A DNA stretch of 64,000 nucleotides, from assembly GCA_030704615.1 (NCBI GenBank), contig CM060732.1:62725053-62789052 (forward strand). Direction: 5' to 3'. The position numbers were made by a program, and so were the translations under genes. The stretch comes from Takakia lepidozioides (lineage: Eukaryota > Streptophyta > Takakiopsida > Takakiales > Takakiaceae). A model generated the notes under the pieces. It saw only the letters and a program-made list of their open reading frames with translations, was not told where the DNA came from and did no database searches. Numbering within the stretch: position 1 is the stretch's first letter; each line of letters opens with the position of its first letter. Below, piece by piece: positions 22,016-33,569 of the stretch.

Positions 22016-22689
22016 GGTGATTGTAGCCTACAGTGTCCATTTTTACAGCACTGTTTTTTCCAGACATAGAATAGTGGTAAATTATCATACTCCTACATGA
22101 CAATGCCATCAATAAAAAGGGACTAATATATAGAGGCTCATCTACATATACTTTCACACTTTTAAATCTCATTATCAAAAACCAGAATCTCTAGATGCTA
22201 TGGACTTTTAAAAAGTCCATAAGGAATTGTCACAGTTCATAAAAAAAACACGTTATGGGCTTTCTTAATATAGGAGTTAGAATAAAGTCAAGAAAAGGGA
22301 CTCTCTTAACCTTGCTTTGGAGGATGAGGAATTTGGAATGAAAACTATCATTCAAAAATATGAAGTTAAAAAAATTATGTACTATATTGAGCCTCAAAAA
22401 TAGCTATTTTCATAAAGTCCTTTATGACTAAATTCTTTTGAAATAACAAAACTTTTTTCATTAGACGCATTCATTCACCATAAATGCAGAGTTGATTATG
22501 ATCAAAAAAATATTTGTGAATTGATATTACCGCAATTTGAAAATCTTGGTTTTAATAGTCAATAATAGACGGTCAAGATTGTCAGTTGAAGCAAATCCGA
22601 TGGTTGAGGATTCGCCACATCCTCCTTTACGTACTCTTTTATGTACTCATGATCTGCCGTTTTTTGGTCCACTCTAGTTTGCAATCACC
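22016..22689 (-). mobile_element. Non-autonomous TIR transposon, copy 1
   Basis: A 674-bp block that is the inverted counterpart of 55905-56583, similar along its whole length. Ends are imperfect inverted repeats of about 20 bp starting GGTGATTGYA and ending TGCAATCACC. It is AT-rich with no ORF for a transposase. Both copies are flanked by a GGCT-containing short direct repeat, a possible 4-6 bp target duplication. This copy abuts repeat copy 22690-22790, probably its insertion site. Superfamily unknown. Confidence 0.75.
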
Positions 22690-22790
22690 CGGCTGCATAG
22701 CAAGGAGCCCCGGGGGCGGGAACGAGCAGGTCACTGCAGCAACCAGCAGGCCGTCCCCATAGCAGGTAGGCCTACCGTTTTTCCCTCTTG
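22690..22790 (+). repeat. GC-rich dispersed repeat, copy 2
   Basis: Second copy of the block at 20985-21095, starting CGGCTGCATAGCAAGGAGC immediately after the TIR element. The intact order in copy 1 (GGGTGGCTGCACGG) suggests the transposon landed within this repeat. Confidence 0.55.
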
Positions 22791-23329
22791 CTTTCTTGTT
22801 TGTTTGTTTTCTTTTTTCTTTTTTTGTGTTTATGGTTTTCAATTGTGCCTTCCTCCTAGGAACAATAGCTACTCCAATTTCCTCTTCCCTGTTAGTTGCA
22901 TCAGATTACTACGAACTTGTCATAGTTGTACTAACTGGTTTACATCTCTTTCAAACAGTTGCAACACCGGTGATGCTCGGGTCTTATAGAGAGCCCTGAG
23001 TGCATTTTTCAATAAGTCAACACAAAAATTATATACTCTCTTAAGTCATCAATAAATCTACAAAGATAGCTACATTTCAGGTCGCTCTCCATTACAACCT
23101 CTTCAACAACACCTTCCACAGATAAAGAGCTCTACATATTTACAGCTCACAATTCCGGAAAACTTTCAACACCAATGTTTTGATGACTGGAAGCCGCTGG
23201 CCGCAGAATCAGCACCTGCCTACTTGTACACAAAAACAAATAAGATACCTCCACATTGGGTTCTCCATGTTCAACCCCATCCTAGTAAATCAAAGATGCA
23301 CCTCCCCTTCATCCACCCCTGCCCAACCT
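22791..23329. other. Spacer, nothing recognised
   Basis: T-rich start (22791-22830), then ordinary non-coding sequence with no motif or ORF I can assign. Confidence 0.4.
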
Positions 23330-23920
23330 GGCCACAAAGATTCAAATGTTCTTCATCCAGCTCATGCAATACAAAACGTGGATCAAGCACATACCCGGCC
23401 TCGTTCACCTGCCCAAAGAACCTCTTCAGCTCAGCATGGATTTCCTCAATTTGTGGATGTAGTTTGTCATCTACAACCTCTATCCTCCATCATCTTTCTC
23501 ACATTTGCATTATCGTCCCACCTGCCAGCTGCATCATAGATGTTTGAGAGGATGTCAACCAGCATGTAGCCCAGTGGTAATGGGCACATACCACGTTGGA
23601 TGTGGTTGTGGGTTCAAACCACGGTCTGGTGTGTCATGAAGGTGTCCACCTTTCAACTGGAAGGCAGTAGCCCTTGTGGTGAAGTGACACCATAAGTTAC
23701 GCTCCATTCAGGAGGCGTCATACTTTATTTTACTTTATGTTTGAGAGCAGCACGTAGCTGGCTGTAGGGTGGTGTGGATCTGACTCAATAAGGCCTTTTG
23801 CTGCACGCTCTGCTAGCTTCAGATCGTTGTGAACTCTATAGGCACCAAGCAACACAACTCCCTCTTCCTTACAGGTTTTCGTAGTCATGGAGTCAAGTAG
23901 CTCCCACGGGCTCCGTCCAC
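23330..23920 (-). pseudogene. DYW-PPR C-terminal relic split by a SINE
   Basis: The minus strand matches the E and E+ part of PPR gene 2 at nucleotide level: the segments for the SSWAPRC-like E motif and LLSNIYDAAGRW region, and then the QxHPQIEEIHAELKRFF and VLDPRFVLHELDE-like linker region. Frames are broken. A 186-bp SINE (23551-23736) sits inside, flanked by an 11-bp duplication of the pseudogene sequence, which rejoins exactly if the SINE and one repeat copy are removed. Confidence 0.75.
23551..23736 (+). mobile_element. tRNA-derived SINE with target-site duplication
   Basis: Box A (TAGCCCAGTGG, 23567-23577) and box B (GGTTCAAACC, 23611-23620) of an RNA polymerase III promoter are spaced as in tRNA-derived SINEs. 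The element ends in a T-rich tail (TTTATTTTACTTT). It is flanked by perfect 11-bp direct repeats ATGTTTGAGAG (23540-23550 and 23737-23747), and lies within a DYW-PPR relic whose homology continues on both sides. Confidence 0.88.
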
Positions 23921-26069
23921 CATAGCCGCGAGGAAGACGGGCGGGCAGCCCGAAATATTTGTTTTTGCGCTCCTGTTAACAAACTGCTGCGTGGCAGTTT
24001 GTTAGCAGCCAGGTGCGGCCGCCGCCCAGTTTCCTGCCATACCTTCTAGCTAACCGGTGCGCTAGTTGCGGCTAGTGGCCTGCTAGCTAACCGGAAGGTG
24101 TGGCCGGGGTTATGTCCAATCTACTATTCCATTCCCACATACACGACTCCATGATTTCTGCACAAAGTAATAAATCAGCTCCTTAGGAAATTAATAACTT
24201 CCAAATTGGAATGCTGGGTTTCTTGAAATATAATCTCTCATGTTATCTAATTTTCCGCGATAATGCAACTCACATACAAAAGCTATATGAGCTTGAAAAG
24301 ACCCAACTTATGCATAACTATGTAGCCATTTTACTACATCTCTGGTCATAACATAGGGCATAATGTACCCCGAAAAGTACACCGGGCAATTAATGTCGAG
24401 CATACGACGATGCCCCTTGGAGTGAAGAGCTCGGAGGAAAGGGAGGTAGGTGATAATGCGCTGTACTGGGTCAACATAGGAGTGTTGAAGGCATATGGTT
24501 TAGGCATGCTCTCTGGGCCATGGCTTAGAGTCTAGCCAAGATGGGAACTTTGGGAGCAAAATCCGAAAACCTAGCAAATTCCCGTTAGTTATAATGGATC
24601 AAGGTAATAATGGCGTCGCCCAGTAATGTGACTAATCTACTGCTAGGCCATGGCTTACAGTGACTTTACATGCTCACTCATTGCCCGTGATTATGCCGTG
24701 AGGCCCAATATTTGCTTCTATCTTTCCCCTTCTTATGCTTAAACATGCACTATCCACTCGTTATCCTACACCATTTACCCGTTGACGAGCACTGGGGCTT
24801 GCAAACACATCCTACAGACCATGCGTCGTGTGAGATTAGGAGGTTGTCTACTCACGATCAACATTGATAGCAAACCTCCACGTTCCAGTCATCTCTAGCC
24901 CTAGAACAAAGAACTAAACATTGAAAGATCTGAACATTGTTTCGTCTCAACGTAGGTTAATTGAATGATGATCAAATTGATATGACATCTTGTGGACGTA
25001 AGAAATTATGTCTTGCTTTCTTTCTTTGTCTATGAATCATATATGTAGGTTGAAATTGAGCGGTTAATGATATCACATGTAATTAGAACAATACATGCAA
25101 TTTATTTGATCAACATCTCAAAGATTATATCATTTATTCAATTTTTTTAATGTATTGAAAAGGGATGAAATCAGATGAAATCGTCAATTTCATCAAATCT
25201 TGAAATTGCCATCTTGTTTTCTTTCTTTGTCTCTGAATCACATACTAATATTGAAATTGAATGGTTAAGGATATTATATGCGATTGCAGCAATAGATGCA
25301 ATCATGTGATCAAAGGCTCGACGGCGCACAAGCTGGTGGTAGCCAGTGACCTCCACGCTCCGAAAGGGTCCTCACATGGCAAGGCCTATTGGCATTCTTG
25401 CCCTAGAAGCGTGGTCAAAAGACAAATGTGACCCGTGACAATGGTGACGACACTCAATGGATACGAATGAGCATGTAAAGTACCTCTTAGGGTCTAGCCC
25501 ATTGGCCCGAGATGGGAACTCTTCACAGGGACGAGATCCAAAAACCTAGCGCGTCCCCATTAGCCATAATTGGTTTCTAGGGCCACTGTCCCATATTTAA
25601 AAAACAAATAAAAGTGATCAAGATAATTATGACACCGCTTGGTGTACACCCTCCCAATAGAGATGCAATCCCTTACAGGTGGTCCCCTCCATGTTCTATC
25701 GTCATTCCTATTGGGATGACCACATGTGGTTCTTTTATTGCCTACACTATGACGAAAGATAGGCCTACCATATTAGATTTAGGCTAAATCCATCATTTTT
25801 TCAATTGCAACCTCATTTCTTTTCACCCGGGTCGCCAAGACATGCGCAAGGTTGAAATTTGGTGATAAATTGCAATAAAAGAATGACTTGTCACGCAGGA
25901 TGGAAGATACATAAAATATATACATAGAACCGTTCAAAGCATTGACAAATGATGCTTATGCAGTCATAGGTCACTATATATTGCGACGTGCATCCATGCC
26001 ACAGTGTGTACGGTCATGGGTATATGTTTGGTAATAGGCCAATATATATACATAACGCCAGCCGAAGCT
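23921..26069. other. AT-rich spacer with dispersed repeats
   Basis: No gene recognised. Contains the local duplication 24991-25313 and two copies (about 24480-24640 and 25480-25650) of a block with GATGGGAACT, ATCC-AAAACCTAGC and CCCGTTAG/CCCATTAGC landmarks; a third, shorter copy is at about 27960-28050. Confidence 0.45.
24991..25313 (+). repeat. Direct duplication, two ~115-bp units about 200 bp apart
   Basis: Units start GAAATTATGTCTTGCTTTC and GAAATTGCCATCTTGTTTTC and both continue TTTCTTTGTCT-TGAATCA-ATA, GTTGAAATTGA and GGTTAA-GATAT. They are clearly related but diverged. Confidence 0.65.
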
Positions 26070-26074
26070 AGCAT

Positions 26075-27930
26075 AAGTAAGAGCCTCTTCCCTTTGTGGA
26101 AACTGCCTCCTTTTGGGGGTGGGTTCTATGGTAACTGGAACCAAGTACTAAGCGGTTAGCTGGCCGCTTTCAATCTTTCTTTTGTTGAGGATAATAACTG
26201 TGAGTGAAGTGATGGCTGTGAAGTGCATGGTTCGTAGCAGGGGGGCGGTAAAATATTTCGGAGGTAGCTGTAGGTTTTCCTTTAAGATTTGAGTGTTGTG
26301 GCAATGAGCAGTACCTCCTCTGACACCAGTGGTGATGATCGTTAGTGGGGCGGTGTTCCATCCATACTGATGTACTGATCCGGGTCTTTGTCATGACAGA
26401 AAGTGAATTCGATGATATGAATGGTAAGGGATGGGAGTGGGTTTGTTGGTACTTGTGAGGAGATGGGGAATCCTTAGACAAGAAGAATATATGGGCATAG
26501 TCTTGCAAGACAAAGGCATGGGTAGTTGACACATGTACATGGTAATAACCATGAGGGTATTGTGTGGTCTGGTGGTCTACATTGGAACGTGCCTGCATTA
26601 ACGAGGTTGTACCATTTGGATTTAGGGTGTGATAAAAGGAGTTTGTGAAGTTGTCAGACTTCTTGGTTATGTTGAGTAATGTGAAAACCATGGATAATGG
26701 GGTGGTTAATTACAATGGAGAAGAAGATGCGGCCATGTGTCCACCCGAGGGGGTTGTGCATGGCATAGCGAGTACAATGGGGATATAATAGAGGCCAAAA
26801 TAAGTTGCGGCGTTAGTTTCCCATATATTGTCCATAGCGAAATCGGAGTGTTTGTTTAATTTGGGCATCTGTGACTGTGGATGATGTCCAGTAGTGATTT
26901 AGATATATTATGAATAAGATGAGGCGACGCAACCCATTTTCATATGTAGACAGTAGGACCTTATGTAGGTAGGTGATGCTTGGTTTTGCTCTCTAGTTTC
27001 AGTGCAACATATGTATGCAAGTCTCGAATGGGGGCTATGACATCTGGGAATGTAGATTTCGTTGACGTTAGCCGGAATGGGTGTGTGTGTGCCATAGAGT
27101 CATTGGTGGGGTAGGTAGTAGGTTGAATGACTTCTAGTTGGGCAAGTTGGTCTGCTATCTCATTACCTGTGATGCCTATGTGGGAGCGGACCTTATGGAG
27201 ATGGATGTGAAGCAGGGATGAGCTCACAATATCTATTATCGCTTTAATAAGGTTGAGGTCTGGGTGATGGATTTGGGAGGAGGGTTTAAGGTTTTGGTTA
27301 GAATGTATGTACTCATAAGATGTTGTTTGCCATAGCCTTGTGGCCATTGACCTCGTGCCCAGTTTGAGCGGAACCCAAAGGGACAGAACTTACCTCTGTC
27401 AAGACTTACCTTGATATAGAACTTTGATCTAGGTTGTCTAGATATCCTCTAGAAATCCCTTCACACAAGCATCAATCTGCTGTGTGTGGTTTGCCCAATA
27501 ACTAGGCCCCAGAAGGGCCTGGGCTTTTGGCTCACCCTTGAGACTTTCAAAGTTGGTAAACAGAGGTACAGGCACAATTCCCTTGATAAGGTTTTGGTTA
27601 GAGAGAAGGTATAAGGAAACCAGGCTATCTCTAAAGATGTAATATGTCAAACCAGATTGGTATGGCAGGGCTTTTAGGGCATCATGTATAGCCAGCTCTA
27701 CCCTTAGGATATTTTGGCGGTCTGGGAGACGGTTGTACGTTCTTAAGCTGGTATTGGTAGTGTAGGTACCATATCCTACATGTGCATCTTTTAGGGAGCC
27801 ATCTGTATATACACATTGGTTAGGAGGGTATTTTAAAAGTGTGATGGTTGTGAAATCCGGGGGCTTCCATATTTCGCTCATGGAGCATGCATTTTAGGGA
27901 GACAGAAGTATGGAGAGACACTTAGCAAGC
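26075..27930 (-). mobile_element. 5'-truncated LINE, RNase H to 3' UTR, same family as the 51-60 kb LINE
   Basis: Minus-strand frames give a retroelement RNase H: VYTDGSL (Asp), RVELAIHDAL (Glu), FRDSL (Asp) and, after an insertion, KVRSHIGITGNEIADQLAQ (His, Asp). The region down to about 26170 corresponds to the C-terminal part and is full of stops. The last bases (26075-26140) match the 3' UTR of the large LINE: its TAAGAGCC box and a CCCCC-loop-GGAGG hairpin. A 284-bp retroposon (27303-27586) interrupts the RNase H between two copies of the same 16 bases. Reverse transcriptase is missing, as expected from 5' truncation. Confidence 0.75.
27303..27586 (-). mobile_element. Retroposon family S2, complete-looking insertion with 16-bp duplication
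   Basis: Flanked by perfect 16-bp direct repeats TAAGGTTTTGGTTAGA (27287-27302 and 27587-27602), inside the RNase H domain of a LINE. On the minus strand it carries GGGCCTAGTTATTGGGCAAA, a CAAGGTAAGT donor-like site, and the 3' end GGCTATGGCAAACAAC-TCTTATGAGTACAT. No convincing tRNA A/B boxes were found. The family has other copies at 5548-5715, 43831-44069 and 48300-48339. Related copies share the same 3' end, as expected for LINE-driven copying. Confidence 0.8.
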
Positions 27931-30900
27931 TGGATCATGTCAATTTTATAAGCATAAATATTGCAATATACTCTTAGATAGGGGTGAAATCCAAAAGCCA
28001 GCACATCCCCATTAGCTACAAGATAATAATGGCGCTACATGATATTTTGACCTTCATGGGACCTAGGCCAAGGGTCACAATATGAGCATACCATTCACTT
28101 CTAAAACTGACAATAGCTATGTCGTTGTTTTTCTGCGATGATAGGATAGTGCCAATCGGTTTCTCCTAGGCTCACTTAACATTTTTTCACTCACGTCAGT
28201 TCTTCGTGCTCTCACAACTTCCACGAAATGTGTCCGTTACATGCCAATGAGGACACTCCGCCCTTGGCTTAAGACACTTGAGATTAAAAATTGGATTACC
28301 CAATATTGTGTCCAAATATCTTATGTCAATGGGAGTGGTAAACTTTCCATAAATTTAGCTTTGTTGGCATCAAGGGGTGGCATATGTCAGAATATAGCCA
28401 AACATGAACTTGAAAGGTTCCCTTACAAATTGGCGGACTTCGGGGCTCCATGGAGGTGATAATGAAGCCCCAATGAAGCCTGATGGCCTCTTACACATGG
28501 TATAAATTAGAAGAAAGTTTGAAGCAAACATAATCCGATGTTATGGAAGCCTAATAATCTAAGCCTTGGGCGGCCCAAAACCCAACCTTGATATACAAGC
28601 TAGGTGGGCCCTCTAGCACCCACAAGATGCCCAAGTGCATTGGGCCCACGTACACCCCCGCTATATATGGCCACAGCTGGCATATGTTATTTGAAGAAAG
28701 AAAAAGAAAGGAAAAAGGATGATGCCTCTCTACGGAAGCATAAATTATGGTGTCTCTTCATCCTAGGGACCAACCCTATCTCTTTAGGCGATATTCAGCC
28801 TAAAAGCACCAAAAAAGAGGGGGCTGTGACACCCCTTTGTAAAAAACAGGGGCCTGAAAAAAAAAAGAACCAGAAAGTGTCCGTTCCCGGCGGGGTGGTG
28901 CCATATAGCACCATGGGAACCAGCCCTTTTTGCCTGGGAAGTGAGTTCCCTTGTGCCCTAAACCCAATGGTCGGCGCCCTATGCTTGCCACTTGCACTTG
29001 TGAGGGTCGTCCGATCTCCAGGGTTTGGTGGGCTGGAGAGACATGTCGTCGCCGCCGCGGCCCATCCCACATTGGGCTATGGTGCCTGGAATGCTACCTT
29101 GGCGTTTTCATCATAGCTAGCTTTCAACAATACATGGGCTATGGAGCCACCTATTTCTTGCCCCAGTCCCAGAAGTGTCGCACGTGCAATATATTCATGC
29201 TGCGAAAAAATCGCCCTATCGTACAATAGCTCAGCAAACATGTAGCTAGGTAGGATCCAGGTGGACATTCTAATAGGCGCCACCTCTGCACTTATCCCAA
29301 GCATTTTGTAGCTACCTCCACGACTATATTGCATAATTGAAAAAAAAAGGGCTGCTAGGGACTACTGCCTTCCGGTGGAAAATGGAGACGTCTCCGAAAC
29401 AGCACATCAGCTGGGCAAGTAAAAGTTTAAGCCCACTCGGAAAGGCCTCTTATGCCCTTATTGATGCCCGCCGCTCCCCTCAATGTCCTCCTAACACTAA
29501 CGCTGGAACGTACGTGGCTTCATTGTCGGTTTCATTTGCGTTGAAACCAATGTCATGCCAATGATGTGTGTTGATTGTGACACAAGACCAGCAACAATCT
29601 CCCAGTTGTTGATAAGCATGGTGGTTGTATCGCCGCACCATAGCCCATTTCGTGCATTCTACCATCCATCCGTGAGTAGTAGCATGACCGACTTATACCA
29701 TAGTATCAAAACTTGAATAGCATTTTGGCCAAATGTAGTGCAATTGAAATATTTGGGCATGATTTTAAGAAGATCCAACAACTAGTACCTCTATTGTCTA
29801 CCATGCAAATTAAAGGCCTGTGAAAATACGTGTTTGAAGGAAGCATGTGAAGGCCTCACAAATTGGATCCATGAAAAAACACTAGTGCAATGATCCATTG
29901 CCGAACACGGCCAATGAATGACTGAATAATCCCAGAAAAAGCCAGAAATGAGCCTACGAACCACGTGCACATATTTGACGCAAGGGTAAGCGGATCTCTG
30001 ACACGTCAAGATTTCCAGACAGCATGACATCAGTTCAGGTATTGACAGTTAATGGCAGTTAGGTCCACACTCTGTTGGATGAAAAGATGCCCTTATGGAT
30101 GAAGGTTTTGGGTCTGTCCATGTCCGTGACGAGGACTATGTGTAGTAGAAATGGCCACGTCTCCGCCCCGCTGTTGCTTCCTGGAACAGAGCCTCAGATA
30201 TTGTTACTAATATACTACTATTTCTCAGATACCTTGTCTTGACTGTTTGCCACCCTAGATTCATTCACATTTTGCTTCATCCCACGTTGGATGTAAAAGT
30301 AGAGTACTTCCCTGCGCTTCCATCATGCTTTTCACAAGGACACTGAACTTGGGCCTCCCCTTTCTGCAGAAAAAAAACCCAGAAACAAGACACTTGTGAG
30401 TGACATTTGGATCAATCCGTAAAGCTTCAGAAAAGTGACTGTACAAGTGTTTACAAGAATCTCTAAGTTTAGTGAGAAGACAACCCACATTTTATTTTTG
30501 TGTTGTGAGTTGATGGATGAGTAATCACAAGCAACACGCTGTCAAAACTACATGGAAGATAACGGATGCAAATATGTCTTAAGTTTCATCCACAGTTGAG
30601 GATTTCGAGATGTTGTCGGACATGGCACCTGAAAGACACGGGCCATGTCCCAAAGGCTAATTTGTTGAGGGAAACTGACGGTTGATTGGGTGTGACCCAG
30701 TCAAAATGCGCAACTGTAGGGCACATAGGGGGGTTGATGTTTGTGCATTTATGGAATTTTTTTTCTACCCAATTTGCTGCTTTTCCGGCTGCGGCTGCCA
30801 GGCGGCCGCAGCCTTTTTGGTCCTGTAGAATTTTCATTCCCTGCTCCAGTCATTAATGCAGGAAGGTCGTTGGTTTCCCACACATGAGCAAAAAGACAAG

Positions 30901-32099
30901 GATTTTCCCTGTAGGAAATTCCTGACAAAAGGAACAATGCAAACCCACTGCATAGGTATTGTGTGGCCGTTGTGAAACAAGTTCCTAATAATCTCCTGCT
31001 AACAAGTTTGCTAAGCATCCAAAGGGCTGTGGATTAGTGATGGAGATGAAAGTACTTGAAATTCGGACCAGAACATAGACTGGGTTTCTTGTAAGCATCA
31101 CTTGTTACTTAGTAGAAGAAGAAGACTGGGCCGAAGTAAGACATAACTAAGAGCCACTTCGCCTTGCGCTTACTGGCCCTTTGGGAGTAGGCATGTTACT
31201 TTTAGTATACTATGATTCTATTTTTAAGTGAAAATTTTCCAGAATGTTTGAACTCTTGCTATAAAATTTAAATTTGGTGTATTATTAGTGGTCCCACTCG
31301 CATCATGCGTGAGTGAACAAGCTTGTTGATTATAATTTTAGAGCAGTCCTGTCGTCAACCACATGTACTACTACTTGGTATGCGAGTCAACCACCGGATA
31401 TTTAAACCCAAAAAAAGAATAGAGAAAAATGGCACATTTTCCGGCGGCACTTGAGTAAAAGTTTCATAAATAAATAAATAAATATTTTTATGTACAAAAT
31501 TTAAATACATAACTGATATGGTGGTGCCAAGTGTGGGTAGGCTTAGATGGATTTGAGTGTTTTTATTATGTTTTTGAGAAAGAGACACCATCAATCATTA
31601 AATAAAATAAAAATAAAGTAAAAATAAAAATAAATAAATTCACCATCAATCGGTTTCTTTCTTGAGAAAAGAAAAAAAAGAAAAAAGAATCAGTTTCGAA
31701 GTGAGAGATCGAACTTGAGAAAAAAAAAAAAAAAAGATCGAACTTAGATAATAATAATAATCTCTGTAAACTCCAATTCATGAATACCTAGCTCTTTAAC
31801 CTGGGGTTTAGTACTAGATCCTGGTGTAGGAACCGGGTAGGGCCGGTGAGCCACGTCTCCGTAGCGTAACTGACGACCGCTTGACCGGGCGACTTCCTTC
31901 CATCGCAAGGCATCTGGGACCCGCGATGGAATCTTGACCGTCAGGGGGGGATAAGATCGACGGTGAACAGTGGGGCATATTGGTAGAGTCGAGGCAGGAT
32001 TAGAGCAAGGTGATGGGATGGGTAATTGTGATTAGAGAGGTGTTAGGGTAATTAATCTGACCGAACGTCTCGAATAAATTACGAGTGCGAAGTTTAGTT
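27931..32099. other. Long spacer between LINE remnant and AP2/ERF gene
   Basis: No conserved gene recognised. ORFs of up to 170 codons at 28604-29116 overlap antisense ORFs in GC-rich sequence and show no domain. An 83-bp LINE tail is at 31111-31193. Simple sequence: AAAT/AAATA runs about 31465-31645 and a run of about 17 A at 31720-31736. Confidence 0.4.
31111..31193 (-). mobile_element. 83-bp LINE 3' tail with target-site duplication
   Basis: On the minus strand it reads CGCAAGGCGAAGTGGCTCTTAGTTA followed by a CTTCTTCT-type tail, the same wording as the 3' end of the LINE at 60231-60290. Direct repeats TGTTACTT flank it (31103-31110 and 31194-31201). It is an extremely 5'-truncated insertion. 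Confidence 0.75.
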
Positions 32100-32123
32100 A
32101 GAGCGGTTTAAGAGCATGGTGGG

Positions 32124-32142
32124 TTCGGTTAGATTAACCGAA
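32124..32142. promoter_or_regulatory. Palindrome upstream of the AP2/ERF gene
   Basis: TTCGGTTA-GAT-TAACCGAA, a perfect 8-bp inverted repeat with a 3-base spacer. It sits just upstream of the pyrimidine-rich stretch that likely marks the start of the long leader. A dimeric factor-binding site is possible; no known site is claimed. Confidence 0.4.
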
Positions 32143-33569
32143 GGGTTAGTGGGGAAAAGGACACTCAAAAAGCTTCGTCTTTACCCTTTGTACCCCTCCT
32201 GCTGTCTTCTGCCTCCCCCTTCTCTGTTTCACACACTTTCTCTGCGCACCCACTGTTTCTTCTCTCTCAAGCTTCCAGCTATTGCAAGGCTCGGATGCAA
32301 TCAGGCATCCATTTTGAACTCAGTCTTACTCACCAAGTCTCACGTGCACGGGTGGACACTTGAGGAATATCAGGGTACTGTTGCTTTTACTGTCTTGACG
32401 GACATACGGATATACAGCTACAAGCACTGCAGAGAAGCATCTCTTCCACGGATAGGCACATTCTTAGGCATTCATCGAGGTCTCTCTTCAATCTGAGATC
32501 ACAGACTGGATCGCAGATACTTTGATTTTAGTCACTAGCTCACACGGTCAGTTTTGTCACACAGTCGTGAGATCACCCTGAGATCACCCACGTACACACA
32601 CACACTGTCACTCCTGTTTGTTCTCTTCTTTTGGTTCTGTATTGGATGTTTAACTTGAGCATCTAAAAGGACGCTCGATACCCACTCGGGACCTTCTGTT
32701 TGTTGAGTAGATCGTCGAAAGCTGGTTGTTAGTGTACAAGACCGGTCGGATCTGCAGAGTCTGTGTGGTTTTTTGCAATCCACATTGCCCCTGTGGCCAC
32801 TTTGTTTCCCTAGCAAAGGTTAGAATAGCTTTGGTTGTAGAGCTCAGTTCTGAGCACAGGGAGAAGCCGGGCAATTTTTGTCACCCTTCACTCCCCTTTC
32901 AAATCCCTTAAGTTTCGGGGCCCTTGGATCCCGGAGCTTGTCAAAGGCACTAATTTAACAGTGCACAGAGTCCAGAGAAAAGTGTTCTTTTCTTGCATAT
33001 CAATCGTAGATCAAGGCCAAGGGGGAGATAACATTTGGGCTTCTCCGTCCCAGGTCTCTTTCAATCCACAGTTTCGCAGTGCGAAGTGGGTTGTCAGAGC
33101 CTCTCTTTCATAGGGTTGGTTTTGCCGTTCCTTTCCTCAGCAACCGAAAATCTTCTGTAGCGGTTCACGGCAGCTGATTGAGAGTCCAAAATCAATCGCC
33201 CACAACTGTCCTTGTCTTTCAGTCGAGATCAGTTCATTTTTTCAATTTCTGTGCTTATTTCAAGTTACAGAAGCAGTTGTAATACTCGTCCATCTTCTCT
33301 TGTGGTCTTCTCACACTCTCTCTCGTAGAGGGAACTAGTCTCTTGAGATATTACAGGTTAACACAGTCGGACAACTGGCGACCGGGCGAGTTTGTGCTCC
33401 TGCATCACATTTGGGTTGCTTCAGGGTACGAGACAAAGATAGACCGCGAGGATTGGGAGGATCAAGAGGAAAAGAAAGATTTTTCTTCGAGATAAACAAC
33501 GCAGAAGGCAGTCGATCGTTGAGATTACTGGGGATCTGCAGGGGGACGCAAACGGGGGACAGAGTGTGC
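32143..33569 (+). other. Promoter-proximal region and long 5' leader of the AP2/ERF gene
   Basis: Rich in CT runs (CTCTGTTTCACACACTTTCTC and similar from about 32200) and free of convincing coding signal, as in long plant leaders. Several short upstream ORFs exist (for example 32116-32496). Whether it is one exon or contains a leader intron cannot be settled. Confidence 0.45.

Noticed and set aside
23567-23640. Possible functional tRNA gene
   Set aside because: A and B boxes are present, but no acceptor stem closes and the unit is flanked by an 11-bp duplication within a pseudogene; it is a SINE.
28604-29116. 170-codon ORF with overlapping 90-codon antisense ORFs
   Set aside because: GC-rich sequence with open frames on both strands, low-complexity wording and no recognisable domain.
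33411-33569. N-terminal extension of the AP2/ERF protein
   Set aside because: The frame is open but has no ATG before 33570; it is leader.
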